Assembly (NCBI RefSeq): GCF_002940945.1
Contig: NZ_PNFV01000008.1
Coordinates: 1 to 64,000 of the forward strand
Direction of reading: 5' to 3'
Origin: Limosilactobacillus pontis
GTDB lineage: Bacteria > Bacillota > Bacilli > Lactobacillales > Lactobacillaceae
DNA: 64,000 nt
Position numbers and translations under genes: made by a program. Under the pieces are notes generated by a model. The model did no database searches. It had not been told where the DNA came from and was given only the letters and a program-made list of their open reading frames with translations. Position 1 is the first letter of the stretch, and every line of letters begins with the position of its first letter. This document shows positions 18,128 through 27,308 of the stretch, one piece after another.

Positions 18128-20785
18128 ATGACAGCCGATAAGGAAATGTCAACAAAGTATGATCCGACCGCCGTTGAAGCCGGTCGTTACCAATGGTGGA
18201 TTGACCAAGGCCTCTTCAAGCCGAGTGGCAACAAGAAGGCTCACCCATATTCGATTGTTATTCCACCGCCGAATGTTACTGGAAAGTTGCACCTGGGCCA
18301 TGCCTGGGACACCACCCTGCAGGATATGCTGATCCGTCAGAAACGGATGCAGGGTTATGATGTCCTCTGGTTACCGGGGATGGACCATGCCGGGATTGCT
18401 ACTCAGGCGAAGGTTGAGGCCCGCTTACGCAAGCAGGGAATTTCCCGTTACGACCTCGGTCGGGAAAAGTTTGTTCAACAGGTCTGGGACTGGAAGGACG
18501 AGTACGCCGATATTATCCATAAGCAGTGGGCCAAGCTCGGGATTTCCGTTGACTACGACCGTGAACGCTTTACCCTGGATGAAGGGCTGAATAAGGCGGT
18601 ACGCAAGGTCTTTGTTGATCTCTATAACAAGGGTCTGATCTACCGGGGAACCTACATTATCAACTGGGACCCGCAAGCACGAACGGCCCTATCTGACATT
18701 GAGGTTATCCACAAGGATGATAAGGGGGCGTTCTACCACGTTAAGTACCCATTTACCGACGGGACGACCTTTAACGGCAAGGACTACATTGAGATTGCCA
18801 CGACCCGGCCGGAGACCATGTTTGGTGATGAAGCTGTTGCTGTCAACCCGAATGACGACCGTTATAAGGAACTGGTCGGTAAGCACGTCCGGGTTCCACT
18901 GGTTGACCGGGAGATTGAAATTATCGCTGACGATTATGTAACACCGGACTTCGGGACTGGGATGGTTAAGATCACCCCGGCACACGACCCGAATGATTTT
19001 AAGGTTGGGAAGCGTCATAATCTGCCAGAACTGAACACAATGAATGAAGACGCCTCGATGAACGAGAACGCTGGTAAGTACCAGGGGTTGGATCGGTTTG
19101 CGGCCCGCGAGGCAATGGTTAAGGATCTGACCGACCAGGGCTACATGCTCAAGGTTGTTCCAATCGTCCATTCCGTTGGTCACTCTGAGCGGACCGGCGT
19201 CCAAGTGGAGGCTCGTCTGTCTACCCAGTGGTTCGTCAAGATGAAGCCACTGGCTAAGCTGGCCCTTGATAACCAGAAGACGGCCGACAAGGTTAACTTC
19301 ATTCCAGGGCGGTTCGAGCACACCTTCACTCAATGGATGGAAAATGTTCACGACTGGGTTATTTCACGGCAGCTCTGGTGGGGGCACCGAATCCCGGCTT
19401 GGTACCACAAGAAGACTGGCGAAGTCTATGTTGGCATGGAAGCACCAAAGGATGCCGAGAACTGGACTCAGGATACCGATGTGCTGGATACATGGTTCAG
19501 TAGCGGTTTGTGGCCATTCTCAACGATGGGCTGGCCAGACACCGATTCACCGGACTACAAGCGTTACTTCCCGACTAGTACCCTGGTTACTGGCTATGAC
19601 ATCATCTTCTTCTGGGTATCCCGGATGATCTTCCAATCCCTGGAATTCACCGGCAAGGCCCCGTTTAAGAATGTCCTCCTGCATGGTTTGATCCGTGACG
19701 AGCAGGGCCGGAAGATGAGTAAGTCTCTGGGTAACGGGATCGACCCAATGGACGTTATCAAGAAGTACGGGGTCGATGCTCTACGGTGGTTCCTGATCAC
19801 CGGATCGACACCGGGTCAGGACATCCGTTTCTCCTACACCAAGATGGATGCGGCCTGGAACTTCATCAATAAGATCTGGAATGCTAGTCGTTATGTCATC
19901 ATGAACCTTGGTGACATGGCGGCACCGGTTCTGCCCGACAAATCTAAGTGGGACCTGGCTGATCGCTGGATCCTCAGCCGGTTGAACGCTACTATTAAGC
20001 AGGTCAACGAGCAGTTTGACAAGTTTGAATTCGGCGAGGCTGGTCGGGCCCTGTACAACTTCATCTGGAATGACTTCTGCGACTGGTACATCGAAATGAC
20101 CAAGGAGAAGCTCAACAATGGAACGGATGAAGAGAAGGCCGACACTAAGAATATTCTAGGTTACGTCTTAGATCAGACCTTGAAGCTGATGCACCCGATC
20201 ATGCCGTTCGTTACCGAAAAGCTTTGGTTATCGATGCCACACGAAGGCAAGTCGATCATGGTGGCCAAGTACCCAGTGGCAGATGCCGCCCTTAATGACC
20301 CTGTTGCCACCGAGCAGATGAGCAACCTGATTGCAATGATTAAGGCCGTTCGGAACATCCGGAATGAGGCCAACGCACCGATGTCTAAGCCGGTCGACAT
20401 TCTGGTCAAGGTTGATAATCAGCACCTTGGTGACATGCTTAATGCCAATCGGGACTACATCGACCGCTTCTGTCATCCGGCTGAGCTGACCATCAGTACC
20501 GATGTTCAGGCTCCAAAACTGGCTATGTCTGGTATCTTGGCTGGGGCTGAGGTATACATCCCAATGGCCGAATTGGTCGACTTGGATGAAGAACGGGCTA
20601 AGATGAAGAAAGAGATTGCTAAGCTTGAAAAGGAAGTGCAGCGCTCCCAAAAGAAGCTGGGCAACGAAAAGTTTGTCAACAACGCGCCAGAAAAGGTTGT
20701 TGAAGCAGAGAAGCAAAAGGCCGTTGAATGGCAGCAGAAGCTTGATTCGGCCAAGGAACGCCTCGCTTCGCTAGAAGAAGCCTAA
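18128..20785 (+). CDS. valS: Valyl-tRNA synthetase
   Basis: Class I synthetase (885 residues). The HIGH motif appears as HLGH near residue 57 and KMSKS as RKMSKSLGN near 527. An editing domain lies between, the anticodon-binding domain follows, and the C-terminal ~70 residues form the ValRS coiled-coil arm rich in Lys/Glu. AAAGGAG precedes the ATG. The T-box in front confirms amino acid specificity. Confidence 0.97.
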   Translation: MTADKEMSTKYDPTAVEAGRYQWWIDQGLFKPSGNKKAHPYSIVIPPPNVTGKLHLGHAWDTTLQDMLIRQKRMQGYDVLWLPGMDHAGIATQAKVEARLRKQGISRYDLGREKFVQQVWDWKDEYADIIHKQWAKLGISVDYDRERFTLDEGLNKAVRKVFVDLYNKGLIYRGTYIINWDPQARTALSDIEVIHKDDKGAFYHVKYPFTDGTTFNGKDYIEIATTRPETMFGDEAVAVNPNDDRYKELVGKHVRVPLVDREIEIIADDYVTPDFGTGMVKITPAHDPNDFKVGKRHNLPELNTMNEDASMNENAGKYQGLDRFAAREAMVKDLTDQGYMLKVVPIVHSVGHSERTGVQVEARLSTQWFVKMKPLAKLALDNQKTADKVNFIPGRFEHTFTQWMENVHDWVISRQLWWGHRIPAWYHKKTGEVYVGMEAPKDAENWTQDTDVLDTWFSSGLWPFSTMGWPDTDSPDYKRYFPTSTLVTGYDIIFFWVSRMIFQSLEFTGKAPFKNVLLHGLIRDEQGRKMSKSLGNGIDPMDVIKKYGVDALRWFLITGSTPGQDIRFSYTKMDAAWNFINKIWNASRYVIMNLGDMAAPVLPDKSKWDLADRWILSRLNATIKQVNEQFDKFEFGEAGRALYNFIWNDFCDWYIEMTKEKLNNGTDEEKADTKNILGYVLDQTLKLMHPIMPFVTEKLWLSMPHEGKSIMVAKYPVADAALNDPVATEQMSNLIAMIKAVRNIRNEANAPMSKPVDILVKVDNQHLGDMLNANRDYIDRFCHPAELTISTDVQAPKLAMSGILAGAEVYIPMAELVDLDEERAKMKKEIAKLEKEVQRSQKKLGNEKFVNNAPEKVVEAEKQKAVEWQQKLDSAKERLASLEEA

Positions 20786-20792
20786 CCAACTA

Positions 20793-20837
20793 AAAGATGA
20801 TTGTGGTACCATTTCAGTATTACAACCATCTTTTTTT
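20793..20837 (+). terminator. Terminator between valS and folC
   Basis: AAAGATG...TTGT pairs with ACAA...CATCTTT around a loop of about 17 nt, followed by a run of T. It probably reduces but may not abolish read-through to folC, 19 bp further on. Confidence 0.7.
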
Positions 20838-20855
20838 ATTGAAGGGGATAAGATA

Positions 20856-22169
20856 ATGATTCAAAACTACGCCGACGCCCTTGCTTTTATTCACGGGCGG
20901 ACGAAATTCAAGAAGATTCCCACCCTCAAACGGATGCGGCGCTTTTTAGCTGAATTGGGTAACCCTCAGGCTGGCCTGCACTACATCCATGTGACCGGGA
21001 CTAACGGAAAGGGATCGACAGTGGCGATGCTGCGGGCAATGCTGCTCGATTGTGGCCTGACGGTCGGTAGCTTTACCTCACCCTTCATCACTCGCTTTAA
21101 CGAACGGATTGAGTACAACGCTACCCAGATCAGTGATGCTGATTTGGTGCGGTTGACCCAGCGCTTGGAGCCGATAGTCGCCAAGCTGGACCGTGAGCTG
21201 CCGACTGGTGGACCAACTGAGTTTGAGATCGATACTGCCTTGATGTTCTGCTATATGGCCGAGAAAAGACCGGATGTTGTCCTGCTAGAGGTTGGCATCG
21301 GTGGGCTGTATGACTCTACCAATGTAATCATTCCTGACGTCAGTGTGATCACCACGGTTGGTTGGGACCATATGAAGTATCTTGGCAATACCCTGTCAGC
21401 GATTGCGGCTCAGAAGGCCGGAATCATCAAGCCGGGAGTTCCGGTGGTTATTGGGGCGCTGCCGGCGTCTGCTCGTAAAGTCGTTGCTCAAACGGCTCAA
21501 CGGCTAGGTGCACGACTATACGAATTTGGTGAAGACTTCGCGGCACTCAAGCTTAACGGTCATGGCTTGCGGGCCCAGTTACAGTACGACGGTGGGTCAA
21601 TCCACCACGGTCACTTTCAACTTGGCCTGGCGGGGGATTACCAGGTAGAAAACGCGGCAATTGCCCTGACAGCGGCCCAGCTTTTTCTGAAGGCTATCGG
21701 GGTGCCACTTGATCAGGCAGCCTTGCGGCAGGGACTGGCCGCTAGTCAATGGCCAGGCAGGATGGAGATCGTCAACACCACGCCACTGGTTCTTCTTGAT
21801 GGGGCTCACAACCTGCCGGGAATGCAGGCACTGGTAGCGTCGATCCGGGATGATTTTGCCGATCGTGACGTCTACATCTTGGTTGCCATTTTGGCCGATA
21901 AGCAGTATGACCTGATGCTGGGTGAGTTAGCTAGTCTGGGCAATGTCCACCTGACCGTCACTAATTTTGCTGGCCCTGGGCCCAAACGGCCCAGTGCCGA
22001 TCTAGCAGCGGTGGCTGACCGCTTATCCAGCCGCTACCCGATCCACGTGGCGACTAACTGGCAGGCTGGCTTTTCGCAGGTTGCTAGCCAGCTTAGTGCA
22101 GAAGACGTTATGATTGTGACGGGGTCGCTCTACTTTATCTCGGATGTGCGCCGCTTATTTGACGACTAA
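20856..22169 (+). CDS. folC: Folylpolyglutamate synthase / dihydrofolate synthase
   Basis: ATP-dependent Mur-like ligase adding glutamate to folates (437 residues). The P-loop VTGTNGKGST is near residues 47-56; GGLYDSTNV and WPGRMEIV match the family, as does the C-terminal glutamate-binding region starting LDGAHNL. Placement after valS is common in Firmicutes. AAGGGG lies 7 bases before the ATG. Confidence 0.93.
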   Translation: MIQNYADALAFIHGRTKFKKIPTLKRMRRFLAELGNPQAGLHYIHVTGTNGKGSTVAMLRAMLLDCGLTVGSFTSPFITRFNERIEYNATQISDADLVRLTQRLEPIVAKLDRELPTGGPTEFEIDTALMFCYMAEKRPDVVLLEVGIGGLYDSTNVIIPDVSVITTVGWDHMKYLGNTLSAIAAQKAGIIKPGVPVVIGALPASARKVVAQTAQRLGARLYEFGEDFAALKLNGHGLRAQLQYDGGSIHHGHFQLGLAGDYQVENAAIALTAAQLFLKAIGVPLDQAALRQGLAASQWPGRMEIVNTTPLVLLDGAHNLPGMQALVASIRDDFADRDVYILVAILADKQYDLMLGELASLGNVHLTVTNFAGPGPKRPSADLAAVADRLSSRYPIHVATNWQAGFSQVASQLSAEDVMIVTGSLYFISDVRRLFDD

Positions 22170-22218
22170 TTGTCCTGTTGCCGTATTTATCTAGTGAGCA
22201 GATAAATATAAAGGAGCG

Positions 22219-22821
22219 ATGAACATGAATGAATACCAGGAATTGTTGAGGTATAGCATTCCCAATGCAACAATCGGTGATGAGCCTGGCTATCGCTATA
22301 TACTGGACCATTACCCGACGCCGCTGGCCCTCCGCGAGATGACTGAAGACGAGCGAATCAGCCTTTGTCAGGGCAGTACAACCCTGACGGCATTCTTTGC
22401 CGCCGTTCAGCTGGGAGAATTGCTGGCTCGGGCTCACCCAGCTGTGGAAGGGTATGCCTATTCCAGCATGGAATTGGGCCAGGCGATGATTGATCATTTT
22501 ACCGGTGATGAGCAGGAGAGCGTCTGTGTGGCCTTCACTAATGTTCATAACGAAATTATCAAGTTCAAGCGGATGTTTATCGGTGGGTGCAGTGAGTGTG
22601 TCTTATACCCGGATCAGATTTTCAAGCAGGCCCTGCGTTGTTCGGCCAGCGGCCTGGTGATGATTCATAACCATCCATCAGGGGACGTCAAGCCCTCAGC
22701 ACAGGACCTGGCTTTTGCAAAGCGTCTTGAGCAGGGGGGCCATCTTTTGGGAATCCAGGTGCTGGATTTCATGATTGTCGGTCATGACTGCTACTACAGT
22801 TGGCGTGAACAGCAACACTAG
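22219..22821 (+). CDS. radC: RadC-family JAMM/MPN protein
   Basis: 200 residues. The JAMM metal motif is visible as HNHPSGDVKPSAQD near residues 150-163, with the upstream glutamate in the IKFKR/FIGG region. The N-terminal half replaces the classical helix-hairpin-helix by a weakly conserved helical region. The family is common but its biochemical role is unresolved. Strong AAGGAG precedes the ATG. Neighbour of mreB, as in many Firmicutes. Confidence 0.88.
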   Translation: MNMNEYQELLRYSIPNATIGDEPGYRYILDHYPTPLALREMTEDERISLCQGSTTLTAFFAAVQLGELLARAHPAVEGYAYSSMELGQAMIDHFTGDEQESVCVAFTNVHNEIIKFKRMFIGGCSECVLYPDQIFKQALRCSASGLVMIHNHPSGDVKPSAQDLAFAKRLEQGGHLLGIQVLDFMIVGHDCYYSWREQQH

Positions 22822-22915
22822 GGTGTAAAGTTAAAGAAAACTTTAATTTCTCTAGAAAAATCTCTTTCCTAGGTGCCGATAATGTATATTAATGTTCGTA
22901 TGTCGTTACTGGCTA

Positions 22916-22924
22916 TGGTATAAT
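22916..22924 (+). promoter_or_regulatory. Extended -10 promoter of mreBCD
   Basis: TGGTATAAT at 22916-22924 is a perfect extended -10; a weak TTCGTA lies 18 bp before the -10 hexamer. Confidence 0.7.
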
Positions 22925-22976
22925 ATCCACGATATTAAATTGAATTTATCAGTTAAAAACGAAGGGAAGAAGTAGA

Positions 22977-23981
22977 TTGCTAGGAATTGGAACCAAAAAT
23001 CTAGGAATCGACCTGGGGACTGCCAACACAATCGTTTACCTTGAGGGTAAGGGAATTGTGCTGCGTGAGCCATCGGTTGTTGCGCGTAATGCCAAGACTA
23101 ATGAAGTGATCTCCGTCGGTTCAGACGCTCGTGACATGATCGGTCGGACACCTGAGAGCATCGTGGCTATTCGGCCGATGAAAGACGGGGTTATTGCTGA
23201 TTACGATACGACCGTTGCTATGATGAAATACTACATTGAAAAGGCCCTGGGCGGTAGCAATGGCAAGCCATACGTGATGGTTTGTGTTCCAAGTGGTATC
23301 ACCGAGGTCGAAAAGCGGGCGGTCATTGACGCTACCCGGGTGGCTGGTGCCCGTGATGCCTACGTCATCGAGGAACCGTTTGCGGCCGCTATCGGTGCTG
23401 GTCTTCCCGTAATGGATCCAACTGGTAGTATGGTTGTTGATATTGGTGGCGGGACCACTGATGTTGCTACGATCTCACTGGGAGGAATCGTTTCGAGCCG
23501 GTCTATTCGGATGGCTGGTGACAAGATGAACGATGCCATTGCCCAATATGTTCGCCAAAACAAGAACCTTTTGATCGGTGAACGGACGTCCGAGAAGCTT
23601 AAGTGGGACATCGGTTCAGCCTCCGTTGAAGCTGCTGATGAGATGGGTACGACTGAGATTCGCGGACGGGATCTGGTTACCGGCCTGCCAAAGACGATGG
23701 AGGTTTCAGCTAAGGATGTTTCCATTGCCCTTCAAGACGTGGTTGAAAATATTATTACCGCTATCAAAGGGACGCTGGAAGAGACGTCGCCAGAAATTGC
23801 CGCTGATGTAATCGATCATGGGATTGTGCTCACCGGTGGGGGTGCGTTGTTGAAACACCTGCCAGATGTAATTGCGGATGCCACGAAGGTCCCAGTCTTT
23901 ATTGCCAACGATCCGCTTGATTGTGTGGCAATTGGGACTGGTGAATCCCTTAAGAGTATTGACGTAATGAAGAAGAAGTAA
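22977..23981 (+). CDS. mreB: Rod shape-determining protein MreB
   Basis: Actin homologue (334 residues) that guides side-wall peptidoglycan synthesis under the membrane. Phosphate-1 motif GIDLGTANT, phosphate-2 VDIGGGTTD and adenosine motif TGGGALL are all present. The start is TTG, with GAAGGGAAG 6-7 bases before it. The first gene of mreB-mreC-mreD. Confidence 0.96.
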   Translation: MLGIGTKNLGIDLGTANTIVYLEGKGIVLREPSVVARNAKTNEVISVGSDARDMIGRTPESIVAIRPMKDGVIADYDTTVAMMKYYIEKALGGSNGKPYVMVCVPSGITEVEKRAVIDATRVAGARDAYVIEEPFAAAIGAGLPVMDPTGSMVVDIGGGTTDVATISLGGIVSSRSIRMAGDKMNDAIAQYVRQNKNLLIGERTSEKLKWDIGSASVEAADEMGTTEIRGRDLVTGLPKTMEVSAKDVSIALQDVVENIITAIKGTLEETSPEIAADVIDHGIVLTGGGALLKHLPDVIADATKVPVFIANDPLDCVAIGTGESLKSIDVMKKK

Positions 23982-24012
23982 TCAAAATCGGGTAGTGGTC
24001 TGCCCGGTAAGT

Positions 24013-24059
24013 AGGCGGGGCTGGTCGCAAAACGATTTGTTTTGTCTAGCCGCGCTTTT
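24013..24059 (+). terminator. Hairpin between mreB and mreC
   Basis: A GC-rich stem with an inner CAAAAC/GTTTTG pairing and outer GGGCT/AGCC pairing, followed by TTTTG. It may be a leaky terminator or processing site that sets the excess of MreB over MreC/MreD. Confidence 0.5.
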
Positions 24060-24091
24060 GTTATTTGGTAAATTGCATTTGGAGGATTATC

Positions 24092-24946
24092 ATGCGCAAG
24101 TTCTTTTCCAATCGCCGGTTGGTTATCATTGTGATAATTCTGGTGGTCTGCTTTGGCCTGATGGCGGGGTCGGTTGCTATGCGTAACCGGCGGAATACGC
24201 CGCCATTGATCCAGCAGTTTGGCAATGACATTATCGGCTTTGCAGATAGTGCCGTTGCCCTACCGGTTAATTGGCTCCAGACCAGTTTCAGTTCGGTCAA
24301 CGACCTGATGAATACTTACTCAGAAAACCGGGAGCTGAAGCAACAGGTTACGGACCTCGCCCAGACAAAGGTGCGGAACCAGGCCTTGGCTCATGAAAAT
24401 AAACAACTAAAGCAAGAGCTCAAACTTAACAGTTCAATGACTGATTACGATACGGTTACGGCTGCTGTTCTGATGCGGACCCCGTCGGCCTGGCAGCAAC
24501 AGCTTGTGATCAACAAGGGTCAGTCCAGTGGCATTAAGAAAAATATGCCGGTTATGAGTGATGGCGGCCTAATCGGTCGAGTGGCCGAGGTTAACAAGAC
24601 TAACAGTAAGGTCGAATTGCTCAGCGACACTAGCGAATCATCTAATCGGTTCGCCATCTCCATTCACGGTACGGACGGGGTTGTTAATGGGATCATCACT
24701 GGCTATAACGCCTCCCGCAATGAACTGGTTATGGGGCAGGTCAGCTCCAAGGCTAAGATCAAGAAGGGGGCTCGGGTAACCACCAACGGTATGGGTGGAA
24801 TTACGCCTAAAGGTCTATACGTCGGCAAGGTTTCTCGGATCGGCAAGGATGATTATGGCCTGGCTCAGAAGGTTTATATTACTCCGGCAGCAAACTTTAA
24901 TGATATTAACATCGTTACGGTTGCTGAATCGGCATCTCAGGAGTGA
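24092..24946 (+). CDS. mreC: Rod shape-determining protein MreC
   Basis: Bitopic membrane protein of the elongasome (284 residues). It has a basic N-terminus, one transmembrane helix (LVIIVIILVVCFGLMAGSV), a coiled coil around residues 70-100, and the beta-barrel MreC domain with PSAWQQQLVINKGQSSGIKK. GGAGG lies 6 bases before the ATG at 24092; a longer frame to 24065 has no site. Confidence 0.94.
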   Translation: MRKFFSNRRLVIIVIILVVCFGLMAGSVAMRNRRNTPPLIQQFGNDIIGFADSAVALPVNWLQTSFSSVNDLMNTYSENRELKQQVTDLAQTKVRNQALAHENKQLKQELKLNSSMTDYDTVTAAVLMRTPSAWQQQLVINKGQSSGIKKNMPVMSDGGLIGRVAEVNKTNSKVELLSDTSESSNRFAISIHGTDGVVNGIITGYNASRNELVMGQVSSKAKIKKGARVTTNGMGGITPKGLYVGKVSRIGKDDYGLAQKVYITPAANFNDINIVTVAESASQE

Positions 24947-24952
24947 TGAAGC

Positions 24953-25489
24953 ATGTATCGATTATCACGATTAAAATACGTTTTTCCCGTGGGCTTGTTT
25001 GTGTGCCTGTTTCTGGATGGTGCGCTAAGCCACGTCTGGGCACCGCTGTTTTTCCACTATCCCTATTCAATGGCCAGTGAACTGGTTCTTTTATGGCTGA
25101 CTTTGGCCTATTTCTTTGAGAATGGCATTGAGATTCCACTGATCCCGTTCGCAGCGGCCGCAGGGATTGTGGCAGACTTGTATGGGTCGGGAATCCTCGG
25201 CTTGTATATGTTCCTATTTCCGTGCATTGTGGGGCTGACGACCATCCTGTCGAAGTACTTTTCCTCGTCGTTTCTGTCGATGATCATGATTTTCTTCATT
25301 GACTTGGTTGTTTTTATCACCCTCAATTACTGGGCTTACTCGCTAGTCGGGATTACGTCAACCACGTTCGGTGATTACTTAGTCTATGTCCTGGCACCAA
25401 CCCTGGCATTAAACCTAGTGTACTTTGTGGTTCTCTATTGGCCCATCCGAGCAATCTTTAACTGGGCTACCAGCGAAAAAACGGCCTAA
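24953..25489 (+). CDS. mreD: Rod shape-determining protein MreD
   Basis: Polytopic membrane protein (178 residues, about five or six helices), 6 bp after mreC. Helices such as VGLFVCLFLDGALS and SMIMIFFIDLVVFITL and the aromatic-rich profile fit MreD. In many lactobacilli minC and minD come next; here the next gene is an amino acid transporter behind its own promoter. Confidence 0.88.
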   Translation: MYRLSRLKYVFPVGLFVCLFLDGALSHVWAPLFFHYPYSMASELVLLWLTLAYFFENGIEIPLIPFAAAAGIVADLYGSGILGLYMFLFPCIVGLTTILSKYFSSSFLSMIMIFFIDLVVFITLNYWAYSLVGITSTTFGDYLVYVLAPTLALNLVYFVVLYWPIRAIFNWATSEKTA

Positions 25490-25495
25490 ACGGTC

Positions 25496-25524
25496 TTGAC
25501 AAGTTACTGAGAAGCGTGTAAGAT
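25496..25524 (+). promoter_or_regulatory. Promoter of the T-box-controlled transporter
   Basis: TTGACA (25496-25501), 17-bp spacer, TAAGAT (25519-25524), immediately after mreD. Confidence 0.8.
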
Positions 25525-25534
25525 ACAAAACAAT

Positions 25535-25800
25535 CAATATCACGAACGACAATGAACAGACTAGTAGGGTAGCATTAGTTGTCAAGCGAGTCCCGTTAGA
25601 TGGGAAGGGACCTTCTAAGATGCCTGAATCACATCTGTGAGTTGGTTTCCTGAAGCGACAGTAGGGGAACCCGGGGAAGCCCGTTATAGCACGGAGTTTA
25701 ATTTTGAACTCGCTAAGGTTGATACTCGTGAGGGGTCAACAAGATGAGGTGGAACCGCGGAAACGCCCTCGTAGCCATTTGGCTCGAGGACGTTTTTTGT
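25535..25800 (+). promoter_or_regulatory. T-box riboswitch 1, histidine specifier
   Basis: Complete T-box. Stem I starts near CACGAACGACAATGAACAGA, with AGTA at 25563-25566. Aligned to the valS leader, the specifier context GAAU-CAC-AUCUGUGAGUUGG puts a His codon CAC at 25630-25632 (valS has GAAU-GUA-GCUCGGGAGCUGG). The T-box core GAGGTGGAACCGCG is near 25746-25759. The terminator pairs AACG.CCTCG.AGCC with GGCT.GAGG.CGTT (25762-25793), followed by TTTTTT. It should open the downstream transporter when tRNA-His is uncharged. Confidence 0.88.
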
Positions 25801-25918
25801 TTAACGGTTATAAAATTGAACTTACCGAGGTGGCAGCTGTGAGGCGGTCACGAACATGGGGTGGTACCACGATTGATTCGTCCTCTAGGATTTAGGTCCT
25901 AGGGGATTTTTTGTTTAC
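25801..25918 (+). promoter_or_regulatory. T-box module 2, lacking Stem I (tandem)
   Basis: Directly after the first terminator comes a second antiterminator/terminator unit: a T-box core GGGGTGGTACCACG near 25859-25872 and a perfect 10-bp terminator stem (TCCTCTAGGA with TCCTAGGGGA, 25880-25905) followed by TTTTTTG. Only about 60 nt separate it from the first terminator, too few for a Stem I; no specifier loop is seen. GTGGC/GTCAC may form a small stem before the core. Possibly the remnant of a duplicated T-box or a second checkpoint. Confidence 0.8.
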
Positions 25919-25954
25919 TGTCGTTTGGCGCTTGAAGATGAAGGAGGATTTGAT

Positions 25955-26596
25955 ATGCAATACGTTACTGAGATTTTGCCATCATTATTACAAGGGGCGG
26001 GACTAACCCTCCAGATTTTCTTCTGGACCCTGGTTTGTTCGCTGCCACTGGGGATCCTGGTCAGCCTAGGGTTAATCTCTAAGATTCGGCCTCTGCAATG
26101 GGTTCTTGAGATCTATGTTTGGTTGATGCGGGGGACACCGTTGCTGCTACAGCTGATCTTTGTCTTCTACGGCCTGCCGATTATTGGGATCGTCTTCCAA
26201 CGTTACGATGCCGCCTTAGTGGCCTTCATCCTTAACTATGCGGCCTACTTTGCTGAGATCTTCCGCGGTGGCTTTCAGGCCATCGACGAAGGGCAGTTTG
26301 AGGCAGCCCGAGTTCTACGGTTGAGCTATTGGCAGACCCTGCGTAAGATAGTGATTCCTCAAGTGGTCAAAATCGTTATTCCGTCCATTGGGAACGAGGT
26401 CATCAACCTGGTTAAGGATTCATCCTTGGTTTACGTCATTGGTCTGGGCGACCTGCTGCGGGCCGGTAACGTTGCCACTGCCCGGGATGTCACCCTGGTA
26501 CCGCTGCTCCTGGTCGCTGTAATCTACCTGATTTTAGTGGGAATCTGCACCTTGGTTCTGCGGAAGGTTGAACAGCGTTATTCGTACTTCAAGTAA
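25955..26596 (+). CDS. Polar amino acid ABC transporter permease (probably histidine)
   Basis: 213-residue HisM/GlnP-type permease. A first helix GAGLTLQIFFWTLVCSLPLG, the EAARVLRLSYWQTLRKIVIPQ coupling segment (EAA loop, here near residues 137-157; key E-A-A and the later I-P-Q) and NLVKDSSLVYVIG near the end are all typical. AAGGAGG lies 8 bases before the ATG at 25955. First of three genes behind the His T-box, so histidine is the inferred substrate. Confidence 0.9.
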   Translation: MQYVTEILPSLLQGAGLTLQIFFWTLVCSLPLGILVSLGLISKIRPLQWVLEIYVWLMRGTPLLLQLIFVFYGLPIIGIVFQRYDAALVAFILNYAAYFAEIFRGGFQAIDEGQFEAARVLRLSYWQTLRKIVIPQVVKIVIPSIGNEVINLVKDSSLVYVIGLGDLLRAGNVATARDVTLVPLLLVAVIYLILVGICTLVLRKVEQRYSYFK

Positions 26597-26613
26597 TGTA
26601 GGAGGAATTGCCA

Positions 26614-27291
26614 ATGTTAGAAGTTAAGAATTTATACAAGAGTTTCGGTGACCGGGTCATCTTAGATAACGTTAACTTAACGGTTAAGGATGGCGAAATC
26701 CTCAGCATCGTTGGTCCATCTGGGGCCGGAAAGACGACCCTGCTGCGTTGCATCACGGGGTTAGAAACGGCTGATAAGGGTGAATTTCTGATTGATGGCA
26801 AGCCCTTTGACCCTCAGGGAACGGCGGAATCCGACCGGGTGATCGGGGTTGTCTTCCAGGACTATAATCTCTTTCCCAACCTGTCCGTGATGGAGAATAT
26901 CACTCTGGCACCGACCCTGGTTTTGAAGAAGTCTAAACAAGCGGCTGTCAAAGATGCCCAGGACTTGCTTGAAGAACTGGGGCTGAACACCAAGGGTGAC
27001 CTCTACCCGTGGCAGTTATCCGGTGGACAAAAGCAGCGGGTGGCTATCGCACGTGCCCTGGCGATGAGCCCGAAGATTCTTTGCTATGATGAACCTACCT
27101 CCGCTTTGGACCCCGAGATGCGCAAAGAAGTTGCTAAAATCATTATGGGACTCAAAAAAGACGGGATGACTCAACTGGTGGTTACCCACGATGTTGACTT
27201 TGCTAACGAGATCGCCGATGATATTTTGAAGGTCAGAGCCCTCGATAAGTCCTTCAATCAGATTCAAGACGTTGATAAGAAACAGTCATAG
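26614..27291 (+). CDS. Amino acid ABC transporter ATP-binding protein
   Basis: 225 residues. Walker A GPSGAGKTT is near residues 32-40, the Q-loop follows in VFQDYNLFPNLS, the signature LSGGQKQR near 132-139, Walker B ILCYDEPTSALDPE near 150-163, and the H-loop in VTHD. GGAGG precedes the ATG at 26614. Partner of the permease and lipoprotein around it. Confidence 0.94.
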   Translation: MLEVKNLYKSFGDRVILDNVNLTVKDGEILSIVGPSGAGKTTLLRCITGLETADKGEFLIDGKPFDPQGTAESDRVIGVVFQDYNLFPNLSVMENITLAPTLVLKKSKQAAVKDAQDLLEELGLNTKGDLYPWQLSGGQKQRVAIARALAMSPKILCYDEPTSALDPEMRKEVAKIIMGLKKDGMTQLVVTHDVDFANEIADDILKVRALDKSFNQIQDVDKKQS

Positions 27292-27308
27292 AAGGGAAGG
27301 GGAAGCAT

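Noticed and set aside
25704..25895. 63-residue ORF within the tandem T-box
   Set aside because: Covers antiterminator and terminator stems of both T-box units, so the sequence is explained by RNA structure.
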